A DNA stretch of 64,000 bases. Source: an uncultured Pseudoalteromonas sp. (GTDB lineage: Bacteria > Pseudomonadota > Gammaproteobacteria > Enterobacterales > Alteromonadaceae). Positions 43,528 to 52,155 of the stretch are shown one piece after another. Positions within the stretch are counted from its first letter, which is position 1. Every line of letters starts with the position of its first letter. Both the position numbers and the translations under genes were made by a program. Where the stretch lies: NCBI GenBank assembly GCA_947493455.1, contig CANLRB010000017.1:35263-99262 (forward strand), given 5' to 3'. The notes beneath the pieces are model-generated. The model did not search any database. It saw nothing but the letters and a program-made list of their open reading frames with translations, and was not told the origin of the DNA.

Positions 43528-45436
43528 TTTGACTGAACGCTAACTCTTGCGCTTCGAGCTCTTCGAGCTTTTCGAGGTAGCTTTCTTCAACCTCATTCAA
43601 TTCGGGTGTTAAAGCGGCTTGTTGCGATAGTAGCTGACTTAGTTGTGATTTGTTTTCCTCTTCGTAAAGGCTGTTGTCAGCTAATTGCGTTTCGATTTGG
43701 CTCAATTTATCGGTGAGTGCTTCGAGTTGTTTTTCGAGCTTTGTAATTTCTTTTTTCAGCGGTTGAACTTTCTTTCTAAATTCCGCCTCTTTGCGTTTTT
43801 GCTCTTTTTTGTTCTGGGCGCTGTTATCTTTATTAGTGACAGAATCTGAAGCCGTCGCTTCATCTTTTTTGGCGTTTTGCAACCAAGTATAATACGCCTC
43901 AATGTCGTAACTAAACTGTGTGACCTTACCACTATCAACCAAGTAAAACTCATCGGCGGTGTTTTTGAGCATATGACGGTCGTGGGAAACCGTGACCATT
44001 GCGCCTTCAAAGCCTTGCAGTGCCATTACGAGTGCATGACGCATTTCTAAATCAAGGTGGTTAGTTGGTTCATCGAGTAGCAGTAAGTTAGGTTGCTGGT
44101 AAACGAGCATAGCAAGTACTAAACGCGCTTTCTCTCCGCCAGAGAACGGTGCAATTGGCTCCAGTGCTTTGTCGCCATGGAATGCAAAACCACCAAGGAA
44201 ATCGCGAATTGATTGTTCGCTAGCTTGAGGATCGAGGCGTTGAATTTGCGTTAATGCCGATGCATTGATGTCGAGTGATTCAAGTTGGTGTTGGGCAAAG
44301 TAACCTACTTTTAAACCTTGATGCTGGAAAACTTCGCCACTGAGTGGCTTGAGTTCACCTGCTAACAATTTAATTAATGTTGATTTACCTGCTCCATTAC
44401 GACCAAGCAAGGCGATTCGACTGCCAGGTACAAGATTTAATTTTATCTCATCTAGGATTACCGTATCGCCGTAGCCTGCTTGCGTAAACTCCATGCTCAT
44501 AAGTGGGTTTGGTAACGTTGTTGGTTTTCTAAATTCAAAGTCAAACGGTGAGTCAATGTGTGCCGGTGCGAGTTTTTCCATGCGCTCAAGTGCTTTAACG
44601 CGACTCTGTGCTTGTTTGGCTTTGGTCGCTTTTGCTTTAAAGCGTCGAATAAAGTTCTCAAGATGAGCAATTTGCTCTTGTTGCTTTTCAAAGTTTGCTT
44701 GTTGTTGGGCAAGGCGTTCCGCTTTTTGTCGCTCAAACTGACTGTAGTTACCTTTGTAACAATTAATTGTCTGACTCTCGACTTGCCAAATTTCGCCGAC
44801 GATGGCGTCTAAAAACTCTCTATCGTGAGAGATCAGCACTAAGGTACCTGGATAGTTTTTCAAAAAGCGTTCTAACCAATAAACCGCGTCTAAATCCAAA
44901 TGGTTAGTCGGTTCATCAAGTAGCAACAATTCTGCTTCATCAAGTAGGGCCTGCGCTAAATTAAGACGCATGCGCCAACCACCAGAAAAAGACTTTACTG
45001 TTAAGGTAAGCTGCTCATTTTTAAAGCCAAGACCATGTAGTAACTCAGCAGCTTTCGCCTCAATATGATAGCCTTGAATCTCTTCGAGTTGCTGATGTAG
45101 TTTTGCTAACTCTTCGCCATCTTGACGTTGTTCAGCAGCGTCAATTGCTGCTTTTAATGGGTAATATTTGGTATGGCCTTGTAAAACATAATCGAGGGCA
45201 GATATTTCAAGCCCAGGTGTTTCTTGCTTAACCGACGAGATTCGCCATTGTTTAGGTACGTTGCAGTCTCCAGAGTCACAACTTAACTCTCCGCGTAATA
45301 ATGCGAATAGGCTAGACTTTCCGCAACCATTAGCGCCCACTAGGCCGACTTTGTGGTTTTCGAATAAGGTAGCACTTGCATCTTTAAGCAAACAGTTGCC
45401 GCCGCGTAATAGCTCGAGTTGCGAAATTTGGATCAT
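43517..45436 (-). CDS. yheS: ABC-F family ATPase YheS
   Basis: 639 aa with two ABC ATPase domains and no membrane segments. Walker A motifs are GANGCGKSS and GRNGAGKST; signature motifs are SFSGGWRMRL and FSGGEKARL; Walker B motifs are LLLLDEPTNHLDLD and LLLLDEPTNHLDLE. The linker (FEKQQEQIAHLENFI) and a C-terminal coiled coil match YheS/Uup-type ABC-F proteins, which act on ribosomes. It is the first gene of the block that continues with the TIGR02444 gene. Confidence 0.95.
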   Translation of the reverse strand: MIQISQLELLRGGNCLLKDASATLFENHKVGLVGANGCGKSSLFALLRGELSCDSGDCNVPKQWRISSVKQETPGLEISALDYVLQGHTKYYPLKAAIDAAEQRQDGEELAKLHQQLEEIQGYHIEAKAAELLHGLGFKNEQLTLTVKSFSGGWRMRLNLAQALLDEAELLLLDEPTNHLDLDAVYWLERFLKNYPGTLVLISHDREFLDAIVGEIWQVESQTINCYKGNYSQFERQKAERLAQQQANFEKQQEQIAHLENFIRRFKAKATKAKQAQSRVKALERMEKLAPAHIDSPFDFEFRKPTTLPNPLMSMEFTQAGYGDTVILDEIKLNLVPGSRIALLGRNGAGKSTLIKLLAGELKPLSGEVFQHQGLKVGYFAQHQLESLDINASALTQIQRLDPQASEQSIRDFLGGFAFHGDKALEPIAPFSGGEKARLVLAMLVYQQPNLLLLDEPTNHLDLEMRHALVMALQGFEGAMVTVSHDRHMLKNTADEFYLVDSGKVTQFSYDIEAYYTWLQNAKKDEATASDSVTNKDNSAQNKKEQKRKEAEFRKKVQPLKKEITKLEKQLEALTDKLSQIETQLADNSLYEEENKSQLSQLLSQQAALTPELNEVEESYLEKLEELEAQELAFSQNES

Positions 45437-45530
45437 GCGTTGTTTTTAGTTTTGATTAAAGTTGCGCCGAGTATATCAAGATATGACAAGATTTTGTAAA
45501 ATAGCGGTGCAATATAGTGAGGTATTTATC

Positions 45531-45731
45531 GTGAAACAAAAAAAACGTTTTATTGCAGGTGCGAGTTGTCCTGAATGTCATCGCATCGATACAATGATGT
45601 TGTACAAAGAGCAAAACGTGGAAAAAGTTGAATGTGTTGAGTGTGGCCATATGATGGCGCAGCCAGAAGGGGCTGTACAGGCATCGACAAGACAGTTTGA
45701 ACAAGTGATTGGTGTCTTTAAGCCTGAATAA
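45531..45731 (+). CDS. yheV: YheV-like zinc-ribbon protein
   Basis: 66 aa from the GTG at 45531; the open frame extends to 45462 but family members start at this KQKKRF-type N-terminus. Two Cys pairs (SCPECHRID and VECVECGHMM) form a zinc ribbon. It belongs to the YheV/DUF2387 family, whose function is unknown. It is divergent from yheS. Confidence 0.85.
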   Translation: MKQKKRFIAGASCPECHRIDTMMLYKEQNVEKVECVECGHMMAQPEGAVQASTRQFEQVIGVFKPE

Positions 45732-45759
45732 CAGGCTTAAATCGTTCTGTTGCGCTCAA

Positions 45760-45972
45760 TTAGTAATGAGGTGGCGGTGGCTCGTTGGCTGGGTTGCCAA
45801 CAGATGAGGGCTGAACGTCTTTTACTTTTTCTGCAAGCAACTCCATTTGACGGTGCATTTTCGCAAGTGTCACTTGGTGCTGCTTTAGTTCATCGTTAAG
45901 GATCTCAATTGTTTCATCTTGATAAGCGACTTTGGCTTCAAGTTCATTGAGCCGGTTTTCTAATTCATTCAT
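45760..45972 (-). CDS. slyX: SlyX protein
   Basis: 70 aa coiled-coil protein. RLNELEAKVAYQDETIEILN, then QHQVTLAKMHRQMELL, and the C-terminal PPPHY are typical of SlyX. The function is unknown. The start overlaps the WD40 lipoprotein stop as ATGA (45969-45972). Confidence 0.94.
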   Translation of the reverse strand: MNELENRLNELEAKVAYQDETIEILNDELKQHQVTLAKMHRQMELLAEKVKDVQPSSVGNPANEPPPPHY

Positions 45973-46958
45973 TGACTTCTCTCAAGAGCCCAGCGTTCGG
46001 ATAGTCCGTTTGAACTTTCAGAAACGATATACTGGCCATCGGGGGTAAAGGTCGCATCATACACTACTGCAGACTTCGGGCGCGAACCTTTTCGAGGGCT
46101 CACCAGCCAGTGTTTTAACTGTTCACCTGAATTGACATCCCACAGAGCGAGTTTGCGCGATGGTGAACCGGTGATTAACTGTTCGGCATCTGGACTAAAA
46201 CGTGCACTACTAAATATTTGCTGTCGGCTGGTGAATTTTAAGTTAGATATCAGCTCTCCATTACTTAAATCCCAGATGCGTGCCTGCTTTTTGCTGTCGG
46301 CGGTAAATGCTTTGCGACCTTGATTGTCGAGTGCGACTTGCGTAACACGGCTGGTGTGGTTCATACGATGTATTACTTGTGCGCTGCGCGTATCCCACAG
46401 GTAGGCACTATAATCGCTGCTGCCTGTTAGTGCGTAATGTCCATTTGGTGATAAGTCGACGGCATTAATTTTTTCTTGATGGCCTAAAAACTCGATGCGT
46501 CTTCCGGTATCCATATTGATATGAACAACCACGCCGTCGCCACGACCGTATAAAACATATTTGCCTTCATTGCTCACCGCAATATCACGAATAGTCGACT
46601 TTTGTATTTGCCAAAAGCCTATGTTTTCGCCACTTTGTAAATCCCAGAGTGCAAAATTTATTTTGTCGGCTGTCACAGCAACACTGTTATCGTCAGCAAT
46701 ATCGATGGCTAATACAAGGTTGTCGCCATTATTCTGATGAGCCCATTGAAATTTTATTGCATTGCTATTGAGATCCCAAACACTGACCCCATGATTAATA
46801 GATGATAATATCGCCAAGCTTGCATCGTTGGTAAGTGCTGCAGCATAGCTGCCTTGTACCGCGTGTTCGGTGGCATTTTCGGGAATTGATTCCTGATTGT
46901 TGCACCCGAGCAAGCTTAAAAACAAAACCCATAAAATAGGGTTGTGTGATGTATTCAT
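45969..46958 (-). CDS. WD40-repeat lipoprotein
   Basis: 329 aa. A signal peptide ends in the lipobox LLFLSLLGC, giving a predicted lipoprotein. The rest is made of WD40 repeats; blades are visible at GVSVWDLNSN, FALWDLQSGE, SAYLWDTRSA, ARIWDLSNGE and LALWDVNSGE. This predicts a beta-propeller scaffold in the periplasm. Cotranslated with slyX. The partner is unknown. Confidence 0.9.
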   Translation of the reverse strand: MNTSHNPILWVLFLSLLGCNNQESIPENATEHAVQGSYAAALTNDASLAILSSINHGVSVWDLNSNAIKFQWAHQNNGDNLVLAIDIADDNSVAVTADKINFALWDLQSGENIGFWQIQKSTIRDIAVSNEGKYVLYGRGDGVVVHINMDTGRRIEFLGHQEKINAVDLSPNGHYALTGSSDYSAYLWDTRSAQVIHRMNHTSRVTQVALDNQGRKAFTADSKKQARIWDLSNGELISNLKFTSRQQIFSSARFSPDAEQLITGSPSRKLALWDVNSGEQLKHWLVSPRKGSRPKSAVVYDATFTPDGQYIVSESSNGLSERWALERSQ

Positions 46959-47218
46959 GAGATAACTTTTCCTTAACTCTTGAATGCCAAGCGGGTAGAC
47001 TCATTACCCAGCTAAAAATTGCAATTGGTTACTTGTGCACAAGTTTAATTGCAAACAATAAAGTGGTATATATAAAATACGACTATTTTGCAGCGGGTGA
47101 CTAAACAACAATTTAGCTTTGTGTAGTCTTTGTGACCCTCTGTTTTTATCGGCATTTTGCCAATATGGTTTATAACGTTAATTGTACAACAAAGGCAACT
47201 TTTTTGCCGGAGACCCTA

Positions 47219-47974
47219 ATGAAAAAAGCATTTAAATTATCTTTACTTGCAGCGTCACTGATGACACTTGCTGCATGTAATCAAGAAACAAAAACTGAGA
47301 CTGTTGTTGAAGTTAAGCTGGATACCGAATTACAAAAACAAGCATATGGTGTTGGCGCTTCAATCGGTGAATTCTTGAATAAAGATTTAGAAAGCAAAAA
47401 AGAGCTTGGTTTTGCGCTTGACCAAAAACTTATCGTAACTGGCTTACAAGATGCGTTAGCAGGTAAGTCAAAGTTAACTGAAGAAGAAGTTAAAGAGCTA
47501 TTAACAAACCTAAACAAGCAAGCGGGCGAAAAGCAGCAAGAACTAGCTAAAGCGACTGCAGAAAAAACCAAGGCTGAAGGCGCTGCTTTTTTAGCTGAGA
47601 ACGGTAAAAAAGAAGGTGTTGTTACAACTGAGTCGGGTTTACAGTATCAAGTAATGACAGCTGGTGAAGGTAAAAAACCACTCGCTACTGACACCGTAGT
47701 TGTTCACTATAAAGGTATGCTACTAGACGGTACAGAGTTTGATAGCTCGCACAAAAATGGTGAGCCAGTTGACTTCCCATTAAATCGCGTAATCAAAGGT
47801 TGGACTGAAGGTGTTCAACTTATGAGCGAAGGCGCAAAATATAAGTTCTTTATTCCGTCTGAGCTTGCTTATGGTGAGCGTGACTTGGGTAAAATCCCTG
47901 CAAACTCAACACTAATCTTCGAAGTTGAGTTGTTAAAAATTGAACAGCCTGAAGAAAAGCCAGCGGCGGAATAA
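47219..47974 (+). CDS. fkpA: FKBP-type peptidyl-prolyl isomerase FkpA
   Basis: 251 aa from the ATG at 47219, with GCCGGAGA upstream; the frame opens further upstream at 47132 without a signal peptide. The signal sequence ends in LMTLAAC, a lipobox-like site. An N-terminal helical dimerisation domain (about 30-130) precedes the FKBP domain, starting VVVHYKGMLLDGTEFDSS and ending LIFEVELLKIE. It is a periplasmic chaperone and isomerase. The slyX/fkpA divergence matches Escherichia coli. Confidence 0.94.
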   Translation: MKKAFKLSLLAASLMTLAACNQETKTETVVEVKLDTELQKQAYGVGASIGEFLNKDLESKKELGFALDQKLIVTGLQDALAGKSKLTEEEVKELLTNLNKQAGEKQQELAKATAEKTKAEGAAFLAENGKKEGVVTTESGLQYQVMTAGEGKKPLATDTVVVHYKGMLLDGTEFDSSHKNGEPVDFPLNRVIKGWTEGVQLMSEGAKYKFFIPSELAYGERDLGKIPANSTLIFEVELLKIEQPEEKPAAE

Positions 47975-48158
47975 TCGCACTAAGGTTTTTTAAGTGATGC
48001 AATAGGCGGGCAAGTATGCTCGCTTATTTTATGTTGACTAATCGATGTGAGTTGCAAATATTCGTAAAAGTAACGAATTTATTGCGGTTATTTTACGACT
48101 GGGTATCTTTTACCCTTGTTTTAACCTGATTGGTCAGTATAATGGGCATCCACTTTGC

Positions 48159-48235
48159 AGGGGCGTAGTTCCAATTGGTAGAACAGCGGTCTCCAAAACC
48201 GACGGTTGGGAGTTCGAATCTCTCCGCCCCTGCCA
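48159..48235 (+). tRNA. tRNA-Trp (CCA)
   Basis: 77 nt with encoded CCA end. Acceptor AGGGGCG pairs with CGCCCCT, anticodon loop is CTCCAAA (anticodon CCA) and T arm GGGAG-TTCGAAT-CTCTC. It directly precedes secE, as in many gammaproteobacteria. Confidence 0.97.
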
Positions 48236-48360
48236 CTTAATTTAAAGTCTAAACCTGATAATATTTTTATTATTACAAGAAAATTATAAAGTTTAGATTT
48301 AAAGGATTAACCCTGCTTTATTGTGCAGGGTTGTTGTGTCTGTTATTAAGGTAAATAAAT

Positions 48361-48738
48361 ATGAGCGCTAATGTAGAAACTCAATCTAGCTCAATGGATG
48401 CGGTTAAGTGGTTACTTGCAATTGCATTGTTAGCTGGTGCCGTAGTCGGTAATTATATGTTTGAAGATCAATCGCCTTTGATTCGTGCGATTGGTGTGGT
48501 AGTAGCGATTGCTGCAGGTTTAGGTGTTGCCGCATTAACAAATAAAGGTCGTACTTTTATTGCTTTTGCAAAAGAGTCTAAACTGGAAGTACGTAAAGTT
48601 GTTTGGCCAACTCGCCAAGAAACAACGCAAACAACCTTTATTGTAATGATCGCAACCGTAATTATGGCGTTAATCCTTTGGGGATTAGACGGCATCTTAT
48701 TTAGAGTTGTTGGCTATTTAACTGGATTGGAGATCTGA
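48361..48738 (+). CDS. secE: Preprotein translocase subunit SecE
   Basis: 125 aa with three membrane helices, near residues 17-35, 40-60 and 95-120 ([19 protein letters not shown]), the three-helix form of enteric-type SecE. The conserved cytoplasmic segment [20 protein letters not shown] precedes the last helix. It is part of the SecYEG channel. nusG follows after 4 bp. Confidence 0.96.
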   Translation: MSANVETQSSSMDAVKWLLAIALLAGAVVGNYMFEDQSPLIRAIGVVVAIAAGLGVAALTNKGRTFIAFAKESKLEVRKVVWPTRQETTQTTFIVMIATVIMALILWGLDGILFRVVGYLTGLEI

Positions 48739-48742
48739 TCCC

Positions 48743-49300
48743 ATGGCGGATGAGAACAAAGAAAAGAAATTACGCTGGTACGTAGTACAAGCATTTTCTG
48801 GTTTTGAGAAGCGCGTAGCTCAAACCATTATTGAGCACATTAAAATCCAAGGTCTTGAAGACAGCTTTGGCGAAGTACTTGTTCCAACAGAAGAAGTAGT
48901 CGAAATGAAATCGGGTCAAAAACGTCGCTCAGAGCGTAAGTTTTTCCCGGGCTATGTCCTAGTTGAAATGGATATGAATGATGCGAGCTGGCATTTAGTT
49001 AATAGTACGCCTCGTGTAATGGGCTTTATTGGTGGTACATCAGACCGCCCAGCGCCTATCAGTAAAAAAGAAGCTGATCGTATTCTTAATCGCTTGCAAG
49101 AGAACGCTGACGCTCCTAAGCCAGCTACATTATTTGAGCCGGGTGAAGTGGTACGCGTTATTGACGGGCCATTTGCTGATTTCAATGGTGTGGTTGAAGA
49201 AGTCGATTATGCTCGTAGCCGCGTTAAAGTGTCAGTGCTTATTTTCGGTCGTTCAACGCCTGTTGAACTCGAATTTAGCCAGGTTGAAGCTGACAAATAA
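48743..49300 (+). CDS. nusG: Transcription termination/antitermination factor NusG
   Basis: 185 aa. The N-terminal NGN domain begins [18 protein letters not shown] and includes [14 protein letters not shown]. The C-terminal KOW domain is [19 protein letters not shown] and onward. It binds RNA polymerase and couples it to Rho or ribosomes. It is in an operon with secE and is followed by a strong terminator. Confidence 0.97.
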   Translation: MADENKEKKLRWYVVQAFSGFEKRVAQTIIEHIKIQGLEDSFGEVLVPTEEVVEMKSGQKRRSERKFFPGYVLVEMDMNDASWHLVNSTPRVMGFIGGTSDRPAPISKKEADRILNRLQENADAPKPATLFEPGEVVRVIDGPFADFNGVVEEVDYARSRVKVSVLIFGRSTPVELEFSQVEADK

Positions 49301-49322
49301 GATTGTTACTTAATTCTATTGA

Positions 49323-49360
49323 AAAAGGCCGTTGATTAATCTATAATCAGCGGCCTTTTG
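49323..49360 (+). terminator. Rho-independent terminator after nusG
   Basis: AAAGGCCGTTGATTA pairs with TAATCAGCGGCCTTT with one mismatch; a TTTTG run follows. It separates secE-nusG from the rplKA operon. Confidence 0.9.
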
Positions 49361-49400
49361 TTATCTGGTGATAGCAAAAGCAAAGAATTTTTTAATTTTT

Positions 49401-49455
49401 GGGAAGCCGTTTGAGTACGTGTCCTCGCACGCACAAGGCTAAGACCCAATCAATG
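49401..49455 (+). promoter_or_regulatory. Possible L1 autoregulatory site in the rplK leader
   Basis: The leader contains GGGAAGCC and, 36 bases on, AAGGCTAAGACCC, which can pair around an internal loop as in the L1-binding leaders of other gammaproteobacteria. The position just before rplK fits the known feedback by L1. The structure is judged by eye. Confidence 0.45.
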
Positions 49456-49466
49456 AGGTTATTAAA

Positions 49467-49895
49467 ATGGCAAAGAAAGTTGAAGCTCTAATCAAGCTAC
49501 AAGTTGCTGCTGGTATGGCGAACCCAAGTCCACCAGTAGGTCCTGCACTAGGTCAACACGGTGTAAACATCATGGAATTCTGTAAAGCGTTCAACGCACG
49601 TACAGAGTCTATCGAAAAAGGCGCACCGGTTCCTGTAATCATTTCAGTTTACAACGACCGTTCATTCACGTTTGATATGAAAACTCCACCTGCTTCTTAC
49701 CTTCTTAAGAAGGCTGCAGGTATCAAGTCTGGTTCTGGCCGTCCTAACACTGAGAAAGTTGGTACTGTAACACGTGCACAACTAGAAGAGATCGTTGAGA
49801 CTAAACGTCCTGACCTTACTGCTGCTGATATGGATGCAGCTGTACGCACGATTGCAGGTTCTGCACGTGCAATGGGCTTGAATGTAGAAGGGTAA
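49467..49895 (+). CDS. rplK: 50S ribosomal protein L11
   Basis: 142 aa, normal length. [20 protein letters not shown] and the rRNA-binding C-terminal domain are clear. It is part of the GTPase-associated centre of the large subunit. rplA starts 6 bp after the stop. Confidence 0.98.
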   Translation: MAKKVEALIKLQVAAGMANPSPPVGPALGQHGVNIMEFCKAFNARTESIEKGAPVPVIISVYNDRSFTFDMKTPPASYLLKKAAGIKSGSGRPNTEKVGTVTRAQLEEIVETKRPDLTAADMDAAVRTIAGSARAMGLNVEG

Positions 49896-49901
49896 TTGAG
49901 A

Positions 49902-50606
49902 ATGGCTAAATTAACTAAGCGTATGCGCGTAATCCGCGAAAAAGTTGACGTAACTAAAGAGTACGAAATCAACGAAGCTGTTGCTCTTCTTAAAGAACTA
50001 GCTACTGCTAAATTCACTGAAAGTGTTGACGTTGCTGTAAATCTTGGCATCGACGCTCGTAAATCAGACCAAAACGTACGTGGTGCAACTGTACTACCGC
50101 ACGGTACTGGTCGTGATGTTCGCGTTGCTGTATTCACTCAAGGTGCTAATGCTGATGCTGCTAAAGAAGCTGGTGCTGATTTAGTTGGTATGGAAGACCT
50201 TGCTGAGCAAGTGAAGAAAGGCGAAATGAACTTTGACGTTGTTGTTGCATCTCCAGACGCAATGCGCGTTGTTGGTCAACTAGGTCAAATCTTAGGTCCA
50301 CGTGGTCTTATGCCTAACCCTAAAACTGGTACTGTAACTCCTAACGTTGCAGATGCAGTTAAGAACGCGAAAGCGGGTCAGGTTCGTTACCGTAATGATA
50401 AGAACGGTATCATCCACACTACTATCGGTAAAGTGGACTTTGACGCAAACCAACTTCAAGAAAACCTTGAAGCTCTAATTGTAGCGCTTAAGAAAGCTAA
50501 GCCTTCTCAAGCAAAAGGTACTTACCTTAAGAAAGTAAGCATCTCTACTACAATGGGCGCTGGTGTTGCTGTTGACCAAGCTACTCTAAATACACTAGTT
50601 GTATAA
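49902..50606 (+). CDS. rplA: 50S ribosomal protein L1
   Basis: 234 aa from the ATG at 49902 ([16 protein letters not shown]); the frame opens at a TTG at 49896. It contains the signature [20 protein letters not shown]. It is a large subunit protein and a translational repressor of rplKA. A hairpin terminator follows. Confidence 0.98.
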   Translation: MAKLTKRMRVIREKVDVTKEYEINEAVALLKELATAKFTESVDVAVNLGIDARKSDQNVRGATVLPHGTGRDVRVAVFTQGANADAAKEAGADLVGMEDLAEQVKKGEMNFDVVVASPDAMRVVGQLGQILGPRGLMPNPKTGTVTPNVADAVKNAKAGQVRYRNDKNGIIHTTIGKVDFDANQLQENLEALIVALKKAKPSQAKGTYLKKVSISTTMGAGVAVDQATLNTLVV

Positions 50607-50625
50607 TTTAGAGATAAGCGTTTAC

Positions 50626-50663
50626 ATGGTGCGAAAATTAGACTATAATTTCGCGCCATTTTG
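50626..50663 (+). terminator. Hairpin terminator or attenuator after rplA
   Basis: ATGGTGCGAAAATTA and TAATTTCGCGCCAT pair with a short loop, followed by TTTTG. It marks the end of the rplKA unit. Confidence 0.7.
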
Positions 50664-50759
50664 TTAAGTTTTGAATGTTATTTTAAATTTAACAAAAAAC
50701 CAAATTCGGGTTGGAGCTCATAATTTCGCGTTTGTTATTAACAAAATCGATAAATTGAG

Positions 50760-50945
50760 CTTTCGTCCAAGACCGTAGGTGTTGGTAAAACGACTTAATT
50801 TCCTACGTAGACGGTGTGAATTCCCAGCAAGATTTTTCCTAATCTTCTGGCTCTCGCCGTAAAAAGCACTTTTACTCTTAATTTTGAGTAAGAGATGAGT
50901 AAATTGGGATGGTTATTTTAATTATCCCCAGAACCAGGAGTAACA
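50760..50945 (+). promoter_or_regulatory. L10 leader of rplJL
   Basis: The 342-bp gap before rplJ holds the conserved leader where L10(L7/L12)4 represses translation. Recognisable parts are GGTGTTGGTAAAACG, CCTACGTAGACGGTG, TTCCCAGCAAG and CTCTCGCCGTAAA before rplJ, like the Escherichia coli L10 leader. Folding was not computed. Confidence 0.7.
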
Positions 50946-50948
50946 CCC

Positions 50949-51443
50949 ATGGCTTTAAACCTTCAAGACAAAAAAGCAATTGTTGCTGAAGTTAATGAAG
51001 TTGCCAAAGGTGCTCTTTCTGCAGTAATTGCAGATTCTCGTGGTGTAACTGTAGATGCTATCACTGCTCTTCGTAAAGAAGCGCGTGAAGCAGGCGTTTG
51101 GATGAAGGTTGTTCGTAACACTTTAGCTAAACGTGCTGTTGAAGGTACTGAGTACGAGTGTCTAAATGACTCATTAGTAGGCCCAAGCCTTGTTGCATTC
51201 TCTTCTGAGCACCCAGGTGCTGCAGCGCGTATCTTTGCTGATTTCGCGAAAAAGAATGAAAACTTCGAGCTTAAAACGGCTGCTTTTGAAGGCAATATCG
51301 TTGATGTAGAAATGCTTGCTAAGCTACCTACATACGACGAAGCAGTTGCACGCTTAATGAGCGCTATGAAAGAAGCGTCTGCTGGTAAATTGTGTAAAAC
51401 AATTGAAGCGGTACGTGTACAGAAAGAAGAGCAAGCTGCTTAA
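50949..51443 (+). CDS. rplJ: 50S ribosomal protein L10
   Basis: 164 aa. [20 protein letters not shown] and the [15 protein letters not shown] block are typical. It forms the base of the L7/L12 stalk. The start follows CCAGGAG. Confidence 0.98.
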   Translation: MALNLQDKKAIVAEVNEVAKGALSAVIADSRGVTVDAITALRKEAREAGVWMKVVRNTLAKRAVEGTEYECLNDSLVGPSLVAFSSEHPGAAARIFADFAKKNENFELKTAAFEGNIVDVEMLAKLPTYDEAVARLMSAMKEASAGKLCKTIEAVRVQKEEQAA

Positions 51444-51524
51444 TTTTAAGCTTTTTTATTGTTCTTATTCGGTGTAAAGTATTTTTAGAGCCTATAATGG
51501 TTCGTAATTATTAGGAAATTTGAA

Positions 51525-51887
51525 ATGTCTGTAACTAAAGACCAAATCCTTGACGCTATTGCTGAAATGTCAGTAATGGAAGTTGTTGAACTTGTTGAAG
51601 CAATGGAAGAAAAATTCGGCGTAACTGCAGCTGCTGCTGTTGTTGCTGCTGGTCCAGCTGAAGCTGCTGAAGAAAAGACTGAGTTCGACGTAATCCTAGC
51701 TGCTGCTGGCGGTAACAAAGTTGCTGCTATCAAAGCTGTACGTGGTGCTACAGGTCTTGGCCTTAAAGAAGCGAAAGCTATGGTTGAGTCTGCTCCAGTT
51801 GCTATCAAAGAAGCTGTTTCTAAAGAAGAAGCTGAAGAGCTTAAGAAAGGTCTTGAAGAAGCTGGTGCTACTGTTGAGATCAAATAA
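51525..51887 (+). CDS. rplL: 50S ribosomal protein L7/L12
   Basis: 120 aa. The N-terminal dimer domain ([20 protein letters not shown]), an Ala-rich hinge and the C-terminal domain with [15 protein letters not shown] are all present. It is the stalk protein that recruits elongation factors. Followed by paired hairpins in the rpoB leader. Confidence 0.98.
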   Translation: MSVTKDQILDAIAEMSVMEVVELVEAMEEKFGVTAAAAVVAAGPAEAAEEKTEFDVILAAAGGNKVAAIKAVRGATGLGLKEAKAMVESAPVAIKEAVSKEEAEELKKGLEEAGATVEIK

Positions 51888-51909
51888 TCTAGCCGTCGCT
51901 AGATTAGCT

Positions 51910-51961
51910 GCCTGATTTATTTCAGGCAAGGGCTGGTGATTTTTTAATCACCGGCCTTTTT
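51910..51961 (+). terminator. rplL-rpoB intergenic hairpins (attenuator)
   Basis: A small hairpin (GCCTGA/TCAGGC, 51910-51927) precedes a strong one (GGCTGGTGATT/AATCACCGGCC, 51931-51956) with a T run at 51957-51961. This matches the partial terminator known between rplL and rpoB, which lowers rpoBC transcription relative to ribosomal proteins. Confidence 0.8.
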
Positions 51962-52155
51962 GCGCTGTAGAGATATGCATTACTACACTGCACAATGAAG
52001 AACTAATGTTGTATTAAAATTGGTTTGCAATACGCTGATTTTTAAAGTTTTTTAGTTTTTCATACAACAAGATATTGCATTCCTGGCGGCAACGCCAGTT
52101 AGTCTGTCCATGATTATGGGCAGTTGGGTCAAAGGTCAGCAAGCTGAGGAACCCC